A DNA stretch of 64,000 bases from Lichenostomus cassidix (Eukaryota > Chordata > Aves > Passeriformes > Meliphagidae). The position numbers and the translations under genes were made by a program. Positions 12,501 to 24,800 of the stretch are shown piece by piece (position 1 is the first letter of the stretch; every line of letters starts with the position of its first letter). Where the stretch lies: the NCBI GenBank assembly GCA_008360975.2, contig CM039198.1, forward strand, positions 10,870,547 to 10,934,546. Direction: 5' to 3'. The notes under the pieces are model-generated. The model ran no database searches, was not told the origin of the DNA, and was given only the letters and a program-made list of their open reading frames with translations.

Positions 12501-15439
12501 GACCTTTATATCAAATAATCCTGACGTGGCAAGTTGGGGCTTTGGGTAGCTTTCTTGTGGCTATTTGTGCTGTGAAAGCTGAATAAAAAATTTGCAACTG
12601 AAAGTCTTAAAAAGTGAATTAGGTAAGTGTTGACTCCAAAGAGCCATTAGCGTGTCCTCAGCGTGGGATGTGCCTTGTTTTTCCTTGCTGCTTAATGTAT
12701 AGCTGTGTCTGACCTTCTCCCCGGGTTGTTTTGGTGGGCCTGTGAAGGAGATGTCAGAAGGAAAATGTGAATTAAAACATCTTGCATCAGGGAATGACTT
12801 CCCTGCTCTTCTCAGAAGGGGGAAAACCCCTGAAAATATAAGAAGAGGAAGAGTCCTCTCTTCGTCTGCCATTTCTAATACTTAAGCTTCCTGTTTCCTC
12901 TTGCTTTAGACTTAATATTTGAATTTTTGTGTCCTGCCTTGTGTCCTTGCCTGGCCACTGCAGGAGCTCTGGAGGTGCTGTCACTGCCTGGCTACTCTGA
13001 GCAGCATCACACCAGGGTTGGGTTCTTTGTAAAACACTTTCAGCCCCAACAGCTGAATGTTCCCTGAAGTGGGATTCCCTTCCCAGGTAAAACAGAGCTT
13101 ATTTAAAATGTTTTGTTAAACTTAAGTAGCTAAACCAAACCACTGCAGATACTGCAGTTCTCAAATCTCTCCATGGTGTGTGCTCAGAAGCTTTTTTTAT
13201 TTTCATTTTCAGAAAACTTTTTAGTGTTCTTTCTTCCTTATAGTCTGTATCAGGTTTTTTTGAATGTTTAGTGCTGCTCAAGAGTTGCTGCTTTTAGGGC
13301 TCCTGACAAGCTCCTGGGCGGTGCCCTGGTGCAGAGCCTGTTGTACAGCACAGCCCTTTCACAAGCAGAGTGGGCTTGTGGTCATGTTGACAGCTTGACA
13401 CTGCCATGGCAGTGATTTGTTAAAACTTCCTCCAACACCCCTGTGAGCAGAGCAGACAAAAGGGAGGCATGGGCAGGACCTCCCGGAACGAATTGGGATT
13501 TGAGAGGAGGCTGGCTTGAGAGATCCCTGCGGATGCTGGGCTGAGAGAGACGTTCTTGGCATCGAGATCACGATGCTTGTGTAATAGAGATGCTTGATTC
13601 ATGTAAATTTTGTGTTGCAAAACAGACTTTTGAGTACTTGGTTTGTCTTTTTCCTGTAGCCAACTACAGTACAGGAGAGAGGAATCTTAAGGGAAGAGGG
13701 GAGGGAATACTGGAGTGTGGGGTGGGAGGAGCCTTGAAAAAGGTGGGAGCTTTAGCAGGGGATCGTGAAGTGAAAACAGAGCTCTGGAGTGGTTGGAAGT
13801 AGAGCAATCCTGGGCACTGGTGGGTGCAAGAGAGCCAGTGGTGTCTGTGCCCAGCCTGGGGAGCTCTGAGTGCTGCTGGCACAGCTCCCTGCAGAGCCCA
13901 GCTGCTCTTTGCTCAGGGTGACAAGGACTCGCTGGAATCAGAGCTGGGGAGAGCCTGGGATCTGATCTCTGTGACCTCTGTGTTGCTGCAAACCAACATC
14001 AGCAGCACGAGCACAGGCACAGCAGGGCTGCAACTGCTCTGGGAAACGTGACAGCAGGGCTTGTATTAAAGGTGTGATAAGCATGCACAGTGTTCTGCAC
14101 AAGTTTGGAAGTTTTTCTGACACAAATGCATCAGTCCTACAGTACGTGACCCATTGTCACAGAGCAGCAGCAGTGTCCCTGGCTGCACTGAGACTCGGAG
14201 TTAGAAGGAACCCAGGCAGGAAAACTGATTTAATATTTAGTGGATCTATGCTGAGGTCAGAGGATCAAGTGCCATCAACTCCTTTCCCGGTCTGGAAAGT
14301 GCTAAATTCTGTTAGTGTCCTAAATTCATGACTCCTGCTGGCACTGAAAGATCTGGTAGGGAAAGGTGGGTGGAAGGAGAAGTGCACCAAGTAAACCAAA
14401 ATACTCAATTTTTCAAAAATAGAAAGGCTTGTGAAGAGAGGAAAAAAAAGATGTATTGGGGTGTAGGTTGTAAAAGTGGCTGTGGCTGTGTCCTCCCAGG
14501 AGCTGATCTGGGGTTTGGTGTGTCTGGAGAAAACAGGAGGGAACCAGGTGGGGGAGAAGCTGTGGCTGGGCACAGTCAGCACAAGGGCAGCACCCTCTGA
14601 GTGTGCTCTCAGAGCTTTTGTGTCCTCTCAAGGGCTTTTAAGCCACTCTCTGATTTTTCCCCCACTCTCCAGACACCACGTGGAAGTGCAAGGTGCTGTG
14701 CAGCATGCCTTGGTTTGGGAAATGCTTGCCAAAAAGAGAAGCTGCAAGAGGAGCCCTGCGCTTTCCTGCTCACCCTGTCTCGTGTGAGCTCTGGAGGGGT
14801 GGCAGCTGCCTGCCTTTGATGCCATGCCAGTGCCACGGAGGGGTTTGCAGCCCCTCCCTGTCCTGCCCTGCTGCTCAGCCCTGCCTGCCCCTTACCTGCA
14901 TCTCCCCTACCTGCCCTCTCACACCTGGCTGCCAGCCCTTTGCATTTCAAACCTGACAGCTTGAAATTCCTCCTTGTTTTGCCTCGCAGAGGACCCTGGG
15001 GATGCATTTTGGGGGCAGAGGTCCTCACCCCTCCCCGAGGCAGCTCCTCAGGGCTCTGGGGCAGCGTGGACAGGCTGTGCTGCCTTCCCCAGGATGAGCT
15101 GCAGCTGTTGAACTCAGCACCTTGGGCTTCCTTGTCCGGGGGCCACTGGGTGGATAATGACCCCCAGTTGAAATCTGTCAGTGCTGCTCTGGCAGCCCTC
15201 ATCTCTCCCAGAGAGCTCTGCAGGAGCCATTTATCATCCTGGGGGTGAGGGCTGCTCCTGGGGCTGTCCCAGGGCGTGCTTCCCCCGGCATTCCTCCAAC
15301 ACCACAGGGAACATGCATGGATCCTGGGGAGCCAGCCCTGCAGAGCTTCAGGGAAATCCCCAGCCCTGGTGAAGGAAAGCAGCAGTTTGATGGGCTGGAG
15401 GGATTCGGTGCTCTTGGGGCTCTGCCCTAATTAATTGTT
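3596..15439 (+). other. STX8: STX8 upstream intron, long repeat-poor stretch
   Basis: About 11.8 kb without a recognisable CR1, LTR, exon or RNA gene. Open frames here (up to about 200 codons, for example minus strand 14609-15202) have no domain, no splice context and low-complexity composition. Confidence 0.5.
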
Positions 15440-15809
15440 CCCCTTGGAGAAGAGAAGCTTTGGGGTGACGTCACTGCAGTTTTCCAGTACTTGAAGGAGC
15501 TGACAGGAAAGATGGGGAGTGACTCCCTCCAAGGGATGGAGGGACAGGACAGGAAATGGCTTCAAGCTGACAGAGAGCAGGGTTAGATGGGACATTAGGA
15601 AGGAATTGTTCCCTGTGAGGGAGGTGAGGCCCTGGCACAGGATGCCCAGAGAAGCTGTGGCTGCCCCTGGATCTCTGGAAGTGTCCAAGGCCAGGTTGGA
15701 CAGGGCTTGGAGCAGCCTGGGATAGTGGGAGGTGTCCCTGCCCATGGTAGAAGTGAGACTGGATAGGCTTTAAAGTTCTTTCCAACCCAACCCACTCTAT
15801 AATTCTATG
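15440..15809 (+). mobile_element. CR1 LINE fragment, forward strand
   Basis: The sequence runs from GGAGAAGAGAAGCTTTGGGG through GAGGTGAGGCCCTGGCACAG to a canonical CR1 3' end, CCAACCCAACCCACTCTATA then ATTCTATGG. It is 5'-truncated, as is usual for CR1. Confidence 0.92.
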
Positions 15810-18450
15810 GTAATTAATCTCAATTACTGCATCATTTCACCTGGCTCAGCTGTGCTGTACCAGTGGCAGAAGGGAGGGTGACAGGGACACTGGAATCTGG
15901 GACACTGGTCACGTCAGGCAGGCCTTGGCACCACAGGCACAGGCAGAGCAGACATCTCCAGTGAATCACTCCGTGTTGCTGTGATGCTGTTTGAACACAT
16001 TTTTTTTGTGTTGAATGCAGAACTGACAAAACATGGCGAGGAGGGAACTGTGCAGAACAAATCGCTGTGAATGCAGCTCTTTCCACATGGGGTGTTCCCT
16101 GCCTGCCCTTTGTGTCCCTGCCTGGAGCATCCCAGTGGGACACTCCTGTGAGCTCCTGCCTGCTCTGGGTAGCTTGCCTGGGGCTGTGTTTTCTGTAACA
16201 GCTTGCATGGAACAAATATTAATTTATGGGAACAATTACTTACTGTCCTAAAAGTAAGAATGGAGTAATTGCCTGTTTCCTGAGCTGTTGGTGTGCAGCA
16301 GAAGATGAAGGTGCATTGCTGGTGTTCTCCAAGTAATGCAGTATCCCACCACAGCCAAACACCATCCCTGCAGTAGCTTACTGCAGTGGGATTTTGGGCT
16401 CATTCCTGTGCCCCAGAGATGCTCCAGGGAAAGGAGGATTTGTGCTCCAGACTTGCCACCTGTCCTGCCCCTTTCTGTGGGCAGTGCAAGGTGTGCCAGA
16501 ACTGGTGCCCAGAGCATCACTCAGCCCCTGCCAGCCTCAGATTGTGATTATTGCCTGGGACTTGTGGATGTTAGCTCCTAGATCAGTCCCAGCTTGGAGG
16601 AGCAGAGGTGGCTCAGTCCTTGTCCCGTGCTCCCCATGCCCCACATGTCATCCCAGGGCTCAGCCTGCTCTGCTGCTCTGGGGATGTCCATCCCTTCGTG
16701 GCACAGCTCAGGCAGACAGTGAGGACCATGAGCAGTTCTCCTTTAAACCTCCTTGAAATCAAACTGTCCACCCTGTGCTTTCTGCTGCTGACATCCCAAG
16801 GGAGCACACCAGGATCTGTCCCATCCCTGGTTTCAATCAGGAAGCGAGGCAGAGAGCAGCTGAGGAATAAATACTACCTCAGATGAAACTTAATCTGTTT
16901 TTAAAGAACTCCCTCCCACTGAAATAGAAGTTTTTTTCCTTGCTTTTTAACAGTCCTCCCCTGAAAAGCCTCTCCTGGGGTGTCTCTCATCCTCACTTAA
17001 TGATGTTGAGGTTTTTTTCTTTTTTATTCCAAGTTTCTGGAAGCTCTGTGGTTTTCCCTGTTACAAGTTTTTAATTCAAAATGCTCCAGTGAGCCTTTCC
17101 TGTTCTGAATCTCCAGAGTACTCCATGGGGGAAAATTTAAAAAATAACATGTAAGCTTTACATAATTTACTATGAGAGTAATTGGGTTTATACAGCAGTT
17201 CATAAACCTTTAGCTGGTAAAAATCAAAGTACCTTAATCTCAAAAGCAGATGGGGGGATGTCACGGTGAAGGCTTATAGAGTTTTCAAAGACAAATTGTT
17301 TAATTCCATCACTGCTAGGAAAATAAATAGTTCTGCTGCTCAATTGAAAACAGAAACATCTCAGAAATGAGACTTTCTTCGCTTTCAAGCATTGTTAGCT
17401 TGACAACAAAGAAATCCAAAGAAGCTTGGTGGAAAGATGTGATGGAGTTCCAGTTTATGAGAAATGAAAGGCGAAGGCTTCTAAACCACATTTTCCTATT
17501 CTTAGGGAATTTTCAAGTGCCTTTCCTGCGCTGCTTTCAGGCACTGACACTGTGTCCCAGGCATGTGTTTGGTGTGAATCAGTGAGGCATGTGATGTCTG
17601 TAGGTCATTTCCTTCTATCCGCAGAGGTGGCAGGGCTGGCCGCAGTCTGTGCCCAACCACGGCGGCGGCTGTGGGACGCTGCTCCCAAATCCCACTTTTC
17701 AATGCAGCCAAACAGTTTGCAGGGCTGGATTGAAAGCTGGGAGCCATGCCTTGCCTGTGTAATGAAGGCTGCATTTGTGCCCCCACAGAAATGCTGCTCA
17801 CAGGCCAATCAGTGCTATCTGGCCAGCACATCCCCTCCCAAGTGATGGTCTTGCTTTAGTCCTAATGGACTGATGAGATCACCTCTAATTTGTGTATCAA
17901 GCTGGTTTGTATCACATCGTTCAGAAAATAAAGAAAGGGGGTAAAAAACCCCACACAAACCCAACAAAACCCCCTTTATTTTTTTTTTCCTTGCTGGACT
18001 TCAAAAGGTTGTATTATACCCAGTGTGCTCTGCCCTGTGAAAGCTTGAAGCCATTACCTCAGCCAATAACCAGCAGAAAATTGGTGCCCTTTTTGGGGGG
18101 GTTTGTGTGTTTCAGAATTATGACAGTGCTGTCAGTCCAGGAGGAGATGCCTGGAGATGGTTGGTCTGATGACTCCCTGGGCTGCTGGTCCAGCCTGGGC
18201 TCTGCTCTCAGCATCCACAGGTGCAGCATCATCCTCCTGTGGCCAAGAGAGTGAAGGAGACTTGAAGCGAGAAGGATGTTTAGAGCATGCAGGATATTTT
18301 TCTAATTCTTTTAACACCTGCAGCCCTAAACGTACAAGAAGAAAGTTTCAAAGACCTCTCAGGACATATATTTGGTTTTTTGGGGCTAGAGGGAGGTGCC
18401 CAAGCTCATGTGAGTGAGCTTGAAATACAGCAGCTTGGTGCATCCAGTTT
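15810..18450 (+). other. STX8: STX8 upstream intron, nothing recognised
   Basis: Unique-looking sequence. A weak purine/pyrimidine hairpin lies at about 17925-17990. Confidence 0.45.
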
Positions 18451-18525
18451 CATAAAATCAGAGTGGGTTGGGTTAGAAGGAGCCTTAAAGCTCATCTTGT
18501 TTGACCCCCTGCCGTGGGCAAGGGC
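18451..18525 (-). mobile_element. CR1 fragment, 3' part, left of solo LTR copy 1
   Basis: CATAAAATCAGAGTGGGTTG, then GGAGCCTTAAAGCTCATC and CCCCTGCCGTGGGC, is the reverse complement of a CR1 3' end. It is cut by the LTR starting at 18526. Confidence 0.88.
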
Positions 18526-18788
18526 TGTGGCTAGCACAGGTTTTTCCCATGAGAAGTTTTCTTGTGTTTTGTAAATAAAGATAAAGTTTGGATGTTGTTG
18601 GAACAGTGTCCCAGAACTTGGGCAGTGCAGGCCTGGCCAGTCAGGCCTGGGGGAAGGCTTCTGACTGACCAATCTGGGTGACTTTTGAGAACTCTATATA
18701 TGTGATGAAATCAAAACAATAAAGGTCATTCCTTCTTGCCACTGAGAACTGGTGCCTTCATTACTCTGCTAGCTGCTCAACAGCGACA
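18526..18788 (+). mobile_element. Solo LTR of an endogenous retrovirus, copy 1, inside a CR1
   Basis: This is the same 263-bp element as 44811-45073, with the same ends (TGTGGCTAGC ... CAGCGACA) and 98.9% identity. Flanks AAGGGC (18520-18525) and AAGGAC (18789-18794) are a 6-bp target duplication with one mismatch. It splits a reverse-oriented CR1: the CR1 text runs up to GCCGTGGGC and resumes at GGACACCTTCCACC. CCAAT is at 18669-18673, TATATAT at 18695-18701 and AATAAA at 18718-18723. The upstream CCAAT of copy 2 reads CCAGT here (18637-18641). No internal viral sequence is present. Confidence 0.93.
18669..18723 (+). promoter_or_regulatory. LTR promoter and polyadenylation motifs, copy 1
   Basis: CCAAT (18669-18673), TATATAT (18695-18701) and AATAAA (18718-18723) stand in the usual U3-R order. 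The motifs are visible; function is inferred only from their arrangement. Confidence 0.55.
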
Positions 18789-18835
18789 AAGGACACCTTC
18801 CACCACACCAGGTTGTTCTGTGTCCTTCTAACCAG
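18789..18835 (-). mobile_element. CR1 fragment, continuation right of solo LTR copy 1
   Basis: GGACACCTTCCACC, then ACCAGGTTGTTCTG, continues the CR1 text interrupted at 18525. Similarity fades after about 18835. Confidence 0.75.
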
Positions 18836-21800
18836 CACTCCTTGGGGGTTTGCAGCTCCATGTGGGTGCAATGCTCCAGGATCAGGATGCAGAGGGTGAG
18901 GGACTTGCTGGGAGTGAGAACCAGCAGCTTTAAAGGGCCTTAAATAGATGAACCCCGCACATGATTCTGCCACTGACATCTAAGAAGCTGGACTGGACTT
19001 TTTATAAGTGTTCTGTGGACAAGGGTAGAACTAAGATAAATTCCCACATTTATATGAGATTGTTCTCAAAGAAGTCTTCTCTTGGAGGCCTCTGAAGCAT
19101 CCTGAGAACAGCAGCAGCATCTTCTCCCTAAGTTGGGTTGTGCTCTCTCAGGTTTTTGTGTTTGGCATGGTTGGTGACTCTGACAGCAGAGCAATTCAGC
19201 AGGAAGCACATTTTCTGTATGTCTTCTCTTCTGAGGAGCATCTCCAGGACATTTAGAGTTTGGAAAATAGGCATCAGTTGGAGAGGAGGATGAAGCTGGA
19301 GAGCTGCAGGCTTTGTTCAGCTGAGATTTTAGAATGCTCTGGGTATTATTGCCCCTGAGGAATGTGTTTGAGGCTGGCTGTGATCAGGTGCTGCTCAGAG
19401 AAGGATGGCAGACTTTGACAGGTAGGTTTGCAGTGCTCTGGTTGAGCCTTCTTGAGAAGGAACTGATGCCTGGTGATCACAGCTTGAGGTGGAAAATGAA
19501 AATTTTCTGTCTGATCTAATCTGGGCGACAAAGGTTGAGGTCAGGGGAAGTGCCAGCCAGGCCACCCCTCTGTGCCAGCACATTCCCTCTCCTCAGCCCC
19601 CTCCTCTCTCTTGTTCTCCCAGTTTCTATCCCTGTTTCCTCTCCCTTTGCCCTCTGTCCTGTGGCATGGTGTGTGTCCCCGCCAGGTGGCACCTGCTGTG
19701 TCACCCTGTGACACACTAGTGTTAAATCTTGGCAATGGCAGGTTTGGCAGCTGGGCACCAAGTGCCACCACAGAGGGGCTCACTGCTGGTGTAGATGTCC
19801 CAGCCTACCCAAAATTCACCCTCCTGACCCACAGGGCTTCCTCAGAGCTGCTTTGCCCCTTGTTTGCAGTGCTCTGTAATGGATATGAGGACATAACCTC
19901 ATGGTGGCTTTGCACTCTCTGGTTATGCTTTTTCTATTTATTGTCCTTTGCCCATTGTAATTCTTTTTGCCATTTCAGGCATTGACTTGAACATTTGGAT
20001 AGCTGCTTCTGGACTGTAAGGCACAGTGGATGCCCTTCTAGTGACTTATTCTGCTGCTTTTCCATGGTGAAACCTCTCCCAGGAATGAGCTGCAGCTCCT
20101 TGGTGTTGTGAGCAGTGAATCTATGTGTGCTGGATGGCAGAGTGTGCTGATCACCAGTGTAATTATGCTCAGCACTGGTTAGTAAGCAGTGAGGGAGAAA
20201 TGTGTTCCCTAATGGGTTATCTGTCACAGAGCATGGTGCTGTGTCCTCTTCCAGTGTGACACAAAGCAGGTGAGCAGGAGGAGCTGCCCACAGCTGGATG
20301 AGCCATTAACAAACCCTCCTGGCTGCCAGAGTTGGCTCCCTGACCATGAAACCCGGCAAGACTCCATCCACAGCCCCAGTGAAAGGAATTTCTACACACA
20401 ATTCCTTCAGCTGGGTTTTAATCTTCTAATAGTGGCCTTTGTTGAAAGGTCTGCAGAGGGAGGACTCTGGCTAATCCTCACTCCCCTCCCTGGGAAGCTG
20501 CCCTTGGTGCTGTCAGGGCAGGATCACCTGGGGGGACAGGGTCAGGTGTGCCTTGGGCTGTCCCTTCCCCCTGAGCTCAGGGGCAGCTGGACATGGATGC
20601 ACCTGCAGGATGAGCCTGGAGCTCACTGAGCCAGCGAGGGGCGGAACAAGGGTGGGAAAAGCTGCTGGGTGACAGCGCAGAAATAGCAGAGGAGGATGTT
20701 GAGGTGGCTCAGGATGCTGATAGCAGAGCGTGGGGAGATAACAAGGTGCTCCCACACAGTGTTTTCCCTTACCCAGGTACAGATATCACAGCACTTGTGT
20801 CATAGTTTGGAGGAAAACCTGCTCTGTTTTCTTGTTCATTGAAGAAGCAGCCAGGAAAGACTCAGTGTGGGTTTAGTAACTGTACATGTTATCAGGCTGG
20901 CTGGTCACAGGTATGGGTCTTGCAGGGCAAGAGGATTTCCTTGCAACCTTCCTGCAGCAGCAGAGTGTTGTGGTAATGCTGTTAATTGAGCAGCAGGACT
21001 GGATGGAGTTGCTTGTGAAGAGTGTTTGTCCAGGTTTTGGAAAATGGACTCAGCCATGATGTTCAGGTGGGATGGACTCGTTCCTGGTGGGCTTAGACCA
21101 GTGGGGACACAGGGAACTCGAGCTGAAGGAATAAAATAATCCTCAGAGCCAGCACACAAAGCTCTGCATTGTGTGTTTGGGAGAAAGAGAGATTTCATTA
21201 AGTGCTTTGGTATAAAGTATAAGAAATAATGTAGTTGGGCTGTTGGATATCTGGGAAGTGAGTGCTGACAGAGGAGTGAACCAACCCCAGCACTGGTGCT
21301 CAGTATCTTCTGTGCATCAGCCAGGCCCTTCTGCCAGGCTATTCCAGAGCTGAATTAACCTCCAGTTGTCTTTTTCCAAAACTGCTTTCCCTGTAAGGGA
21401 AATGAATTATTGGCAAAAATGGATTCCTTTTTAGCAGCTAACTTATAAATCTGAAAATCTGAACAAATATATGCTGCAATGATCAAAAAATGTTACATTA
21501 ACACCTTTTTAAGACCTTAGCGGAGACACTTGGTAACATGCTCTTGTCCTGGGGCAGCTTTGATACTTTTATTTTTACTGTTCTACACCCTTATGTCGCT
21601 GAATCAGTTTTTCATTCATTTTTCAATGCTGACATTTGGATTTCTATTGAAATAGGAGGAATTTAAATCTTTGGAGCTTAACTTGTTGCTTTCTATCTGC
21701 TTGGTTGTGTCTCCCCACTCATGACCAGCAGAGTGGCAGCCCAAGGGAACAAGGAGCTTGGCTCTCCTGGAGCTCACAGGGACTGAGCATTCAGCTCTCA

Positions 21801-24800
21801 CAAAGCATGTTTGGAAACTGCAGTCTGCTCATGAAATCGGGGTGCTGGCTGTAGAAAATGGTGCAAAATTCAAATGTGTCACTGGTGGTTGCTCTGTGCT
21901 CTTAGGTGTCTGTTTGGGATCAAACCCAGGTAAGTGATGCTGCTGCAATCTGAGGTGTTAGATGAGGTTGGTTTGCCCTCTCAGACAGCAGGATTCATTT
22001 CCAGAGTTGTCTTGGGGCTGCCTGCATTGTTTTGGCTTTTTGTGTTGGCTTTCTTGCAGAACTGGGCCTGCAGTTAATGCTGAGTTTCGATTTCCATGAC
22101 AAGTTCTCTTCTCGGAGATTTACAGCTCAGCTGCTTTGGTTTGCCAGGCTAATGCTGTGGAATGCAGGTTGACAGTCCAGATGTGAAACCTTTCTCCTTG
22201 CAAAGAAAACAAAGGATTAAATGCGTTTCAAGAGGGTTTGAAAAAAATAATTTAAGATTGAGGCCCCGAACCCAACATCTGAAGTCTTGAAATACTGCTG
22301 GGGATGGGGAACTTCAAAATCTGGACACTTGGGAGTGTGGCCAGGCTGTGAGTTCCCTGTGGCTTTTGGAGCACCTTCCACTGCCTGTACTCGGGCTTTC
22401 TAAGCTTTTACAAATGTCAAATGATCAAATTATGCATCTTCATAAGGTTAGAGAGTGGTTTGGGGTTTGTTTCTGCTAAAACCTGTGTGGTGTGGGGAGA
22501 GCTGGGGGTGCTCACTTAGAATTGACTATGTTTCCCTGATTTTTGTAGTTAAAGACAGTAGCTTGTGTTTTCTAATTTGACAAACTGACAGTTTTCCTCA
22601 CAGTAGAGTTACCCTTATTTTCAGGGAGTGTGGTGCAGGGCCCAGGTGGTGCAGGTTTGTTCACCATCATCCTCACTGCAGGGGAAAGGTCTTACCAGGG
22701 TGCAGGGTTCATGACTGAACTGGAAGAGGGTTCAATAGTGGTGTTTAATGGCCAAAACATCTTTTTTAAAGAGAGAAACACAATGGCCTCAGCCAAGCCA
22801 TTGAATGTGGTCCTTTGTGCTCGTGAAGATTTGTACAATGCATCTACCAATTAATGCCCATTTGGGTTTCAGAATTGTTTGGGTAGGAAACAATGCAGCA
22901 AGAGTTCATTGTCCTTTCAGAGAAATGGGGAAAACATCCAGAACTTTCCCCCAGCCCATATAGGAAGAGCAAACATGAGGAGTCTGTATTACCAGAGGTC
23001 TTAAAATTGAGCTCGTAGCCTCCAAGGTAAAAAGGGCAGACCTTGTAGGGCAGGTCATTCTCAAGTTCCCTTGGGAAATATAATGGGGTTTATTGGGATT
23101 TATTAAAACTGGAGTTGTAAAAAGCTTGTGGCTCTTTCTTTGGGACTAATAATCCTGTTGGTGTTCTCTTCTGATCAGAGCCTCTGCAGAACAGCGACTT
23201 TGCAAGTAGAAGAGGCACATTCTGTACACTCAGATATTTGATATTTGTTCTGTTCACAAAGTTTTCTGCCTTTATTCCAGGCTGTGGAACAACAGATGAG
23301 TTACAAGTATGTTAAGAAACAGGTTTAACAAATGACAAAATGGCTTATGTTTTTCCCAGATAAAAATCAGGGAAAAAGCCCAAACCCTGGGCTAAAACTG
23401 CCTTTTGTAGTATCAGTGGTTTTTTTTTTAAGTGGGATGTTATAAACTGAGTATATTTAAAAAAAAACAACTTTGAGATTACACACACAGAACTAGGAGT
23501 TATTTTTTGCCTCGCATATTTTCACTTTTTTTTTTAAATTAATTTCTCTTTGGAAACAATTATTTTGGCTAATAAAATGCTGTTTGGTGTTGAGCTTTGG
23601 CTGCTGCACTCAGGTGCTGTCCTCACTTGTTCCCATGCATTGGAGAGTCATCAAACCAGTCCTGCTCCCAGTTGCAGGCAAAGCACCATGAGCCCCAGTA
23701 ATCTCTGCAGCTTGATAAACCTTTTATTTGTGCAGCTTGATAAAGTGGAGGCTCAAGGTTTCCTTCCTGCCCTGGGGTTTGTCATGCTGGGATTCAGGAC
23801 TCAGAGATCAAACCAGGCTTTAGCCACACAAGTGTGCCCCAGCCTGGTGGCACCAACCCCTAAGCTTTGTGCCAATTAATCACTGTGGGTCCTTCCAGCA
23901 GATGAGCTGTGGAAGGGGGAAAATCACAGAGGAGTGGAGCAGCTGTGGAAGGGTTCCCTCTGTAACAGCCTCCCCTTGCTCTGCAGAAATCCACGGGCAC
24001 AGAGCCACCCCAAACACTGAGCATTCAGCCACATCTGCAGAAAATCCATGGGAGGGCATGTGGAAAGTTGGCACAATGCTGGGTGGAAGGAAGTGGGAAG
24101 AAAGAAAATCATTAGCTAAGGCTAACGACGATCCATAGACTCGAGGTCGTCTTATCTGTGGAAGTTCTTCTTCCACCCTTTCTGTTGTTTTAACCACTTC
24201 TCTGAGTAATCAGAACTTTTTCCATGCCTGAGGACTGGGAATGGAATATTTTTGAGCCATCAGCTCTGGAGAGCTTTTCTCTGCTTTTGGCTGTCAGACT
24301 CCTGGGCAGGTGGCTGGGCAGGCAGGACGCTGGGATGCCAGCGAGATCCAAGGAGTGCCATCACTGCAGGGCATCTCATTGCTGCTATTTGCCCAGCTCT
24401 GAACATGTTGTTAGGTGATGTATTCCTCTGCTAATTTACTCAATTTGTCACTGATTCCAGTAGAGCTTGATGAAGGATGTCAGCTGGGGATTAGTCCCAG
24501 ATGCCTGGGTTGACCTTAGCTTTATCAGCTGCTTTCAATACTGTAACCATGAAGCACTTGCAAGTCTTCTGGTTCCTCCCGTGATTGATAGCCCAATTCT
24601 GAAGTGGCTTTCCTCCTCGTTTGTGATCCAAGAGGACAATGCCCTGCAGCTGTCCACAGCATGATGCTCTTGTGGTGAATACTCTGATGCTCTGCTGGCT
24701 CCTTCCCAGCACGAATGTTTATTAAAATGGCAGTTGTGTTCTGCAGGCCTGACATCCCACTGATCCAGGGTTCTGCCTTTTCCTCTGCTCTAAATAGCTT

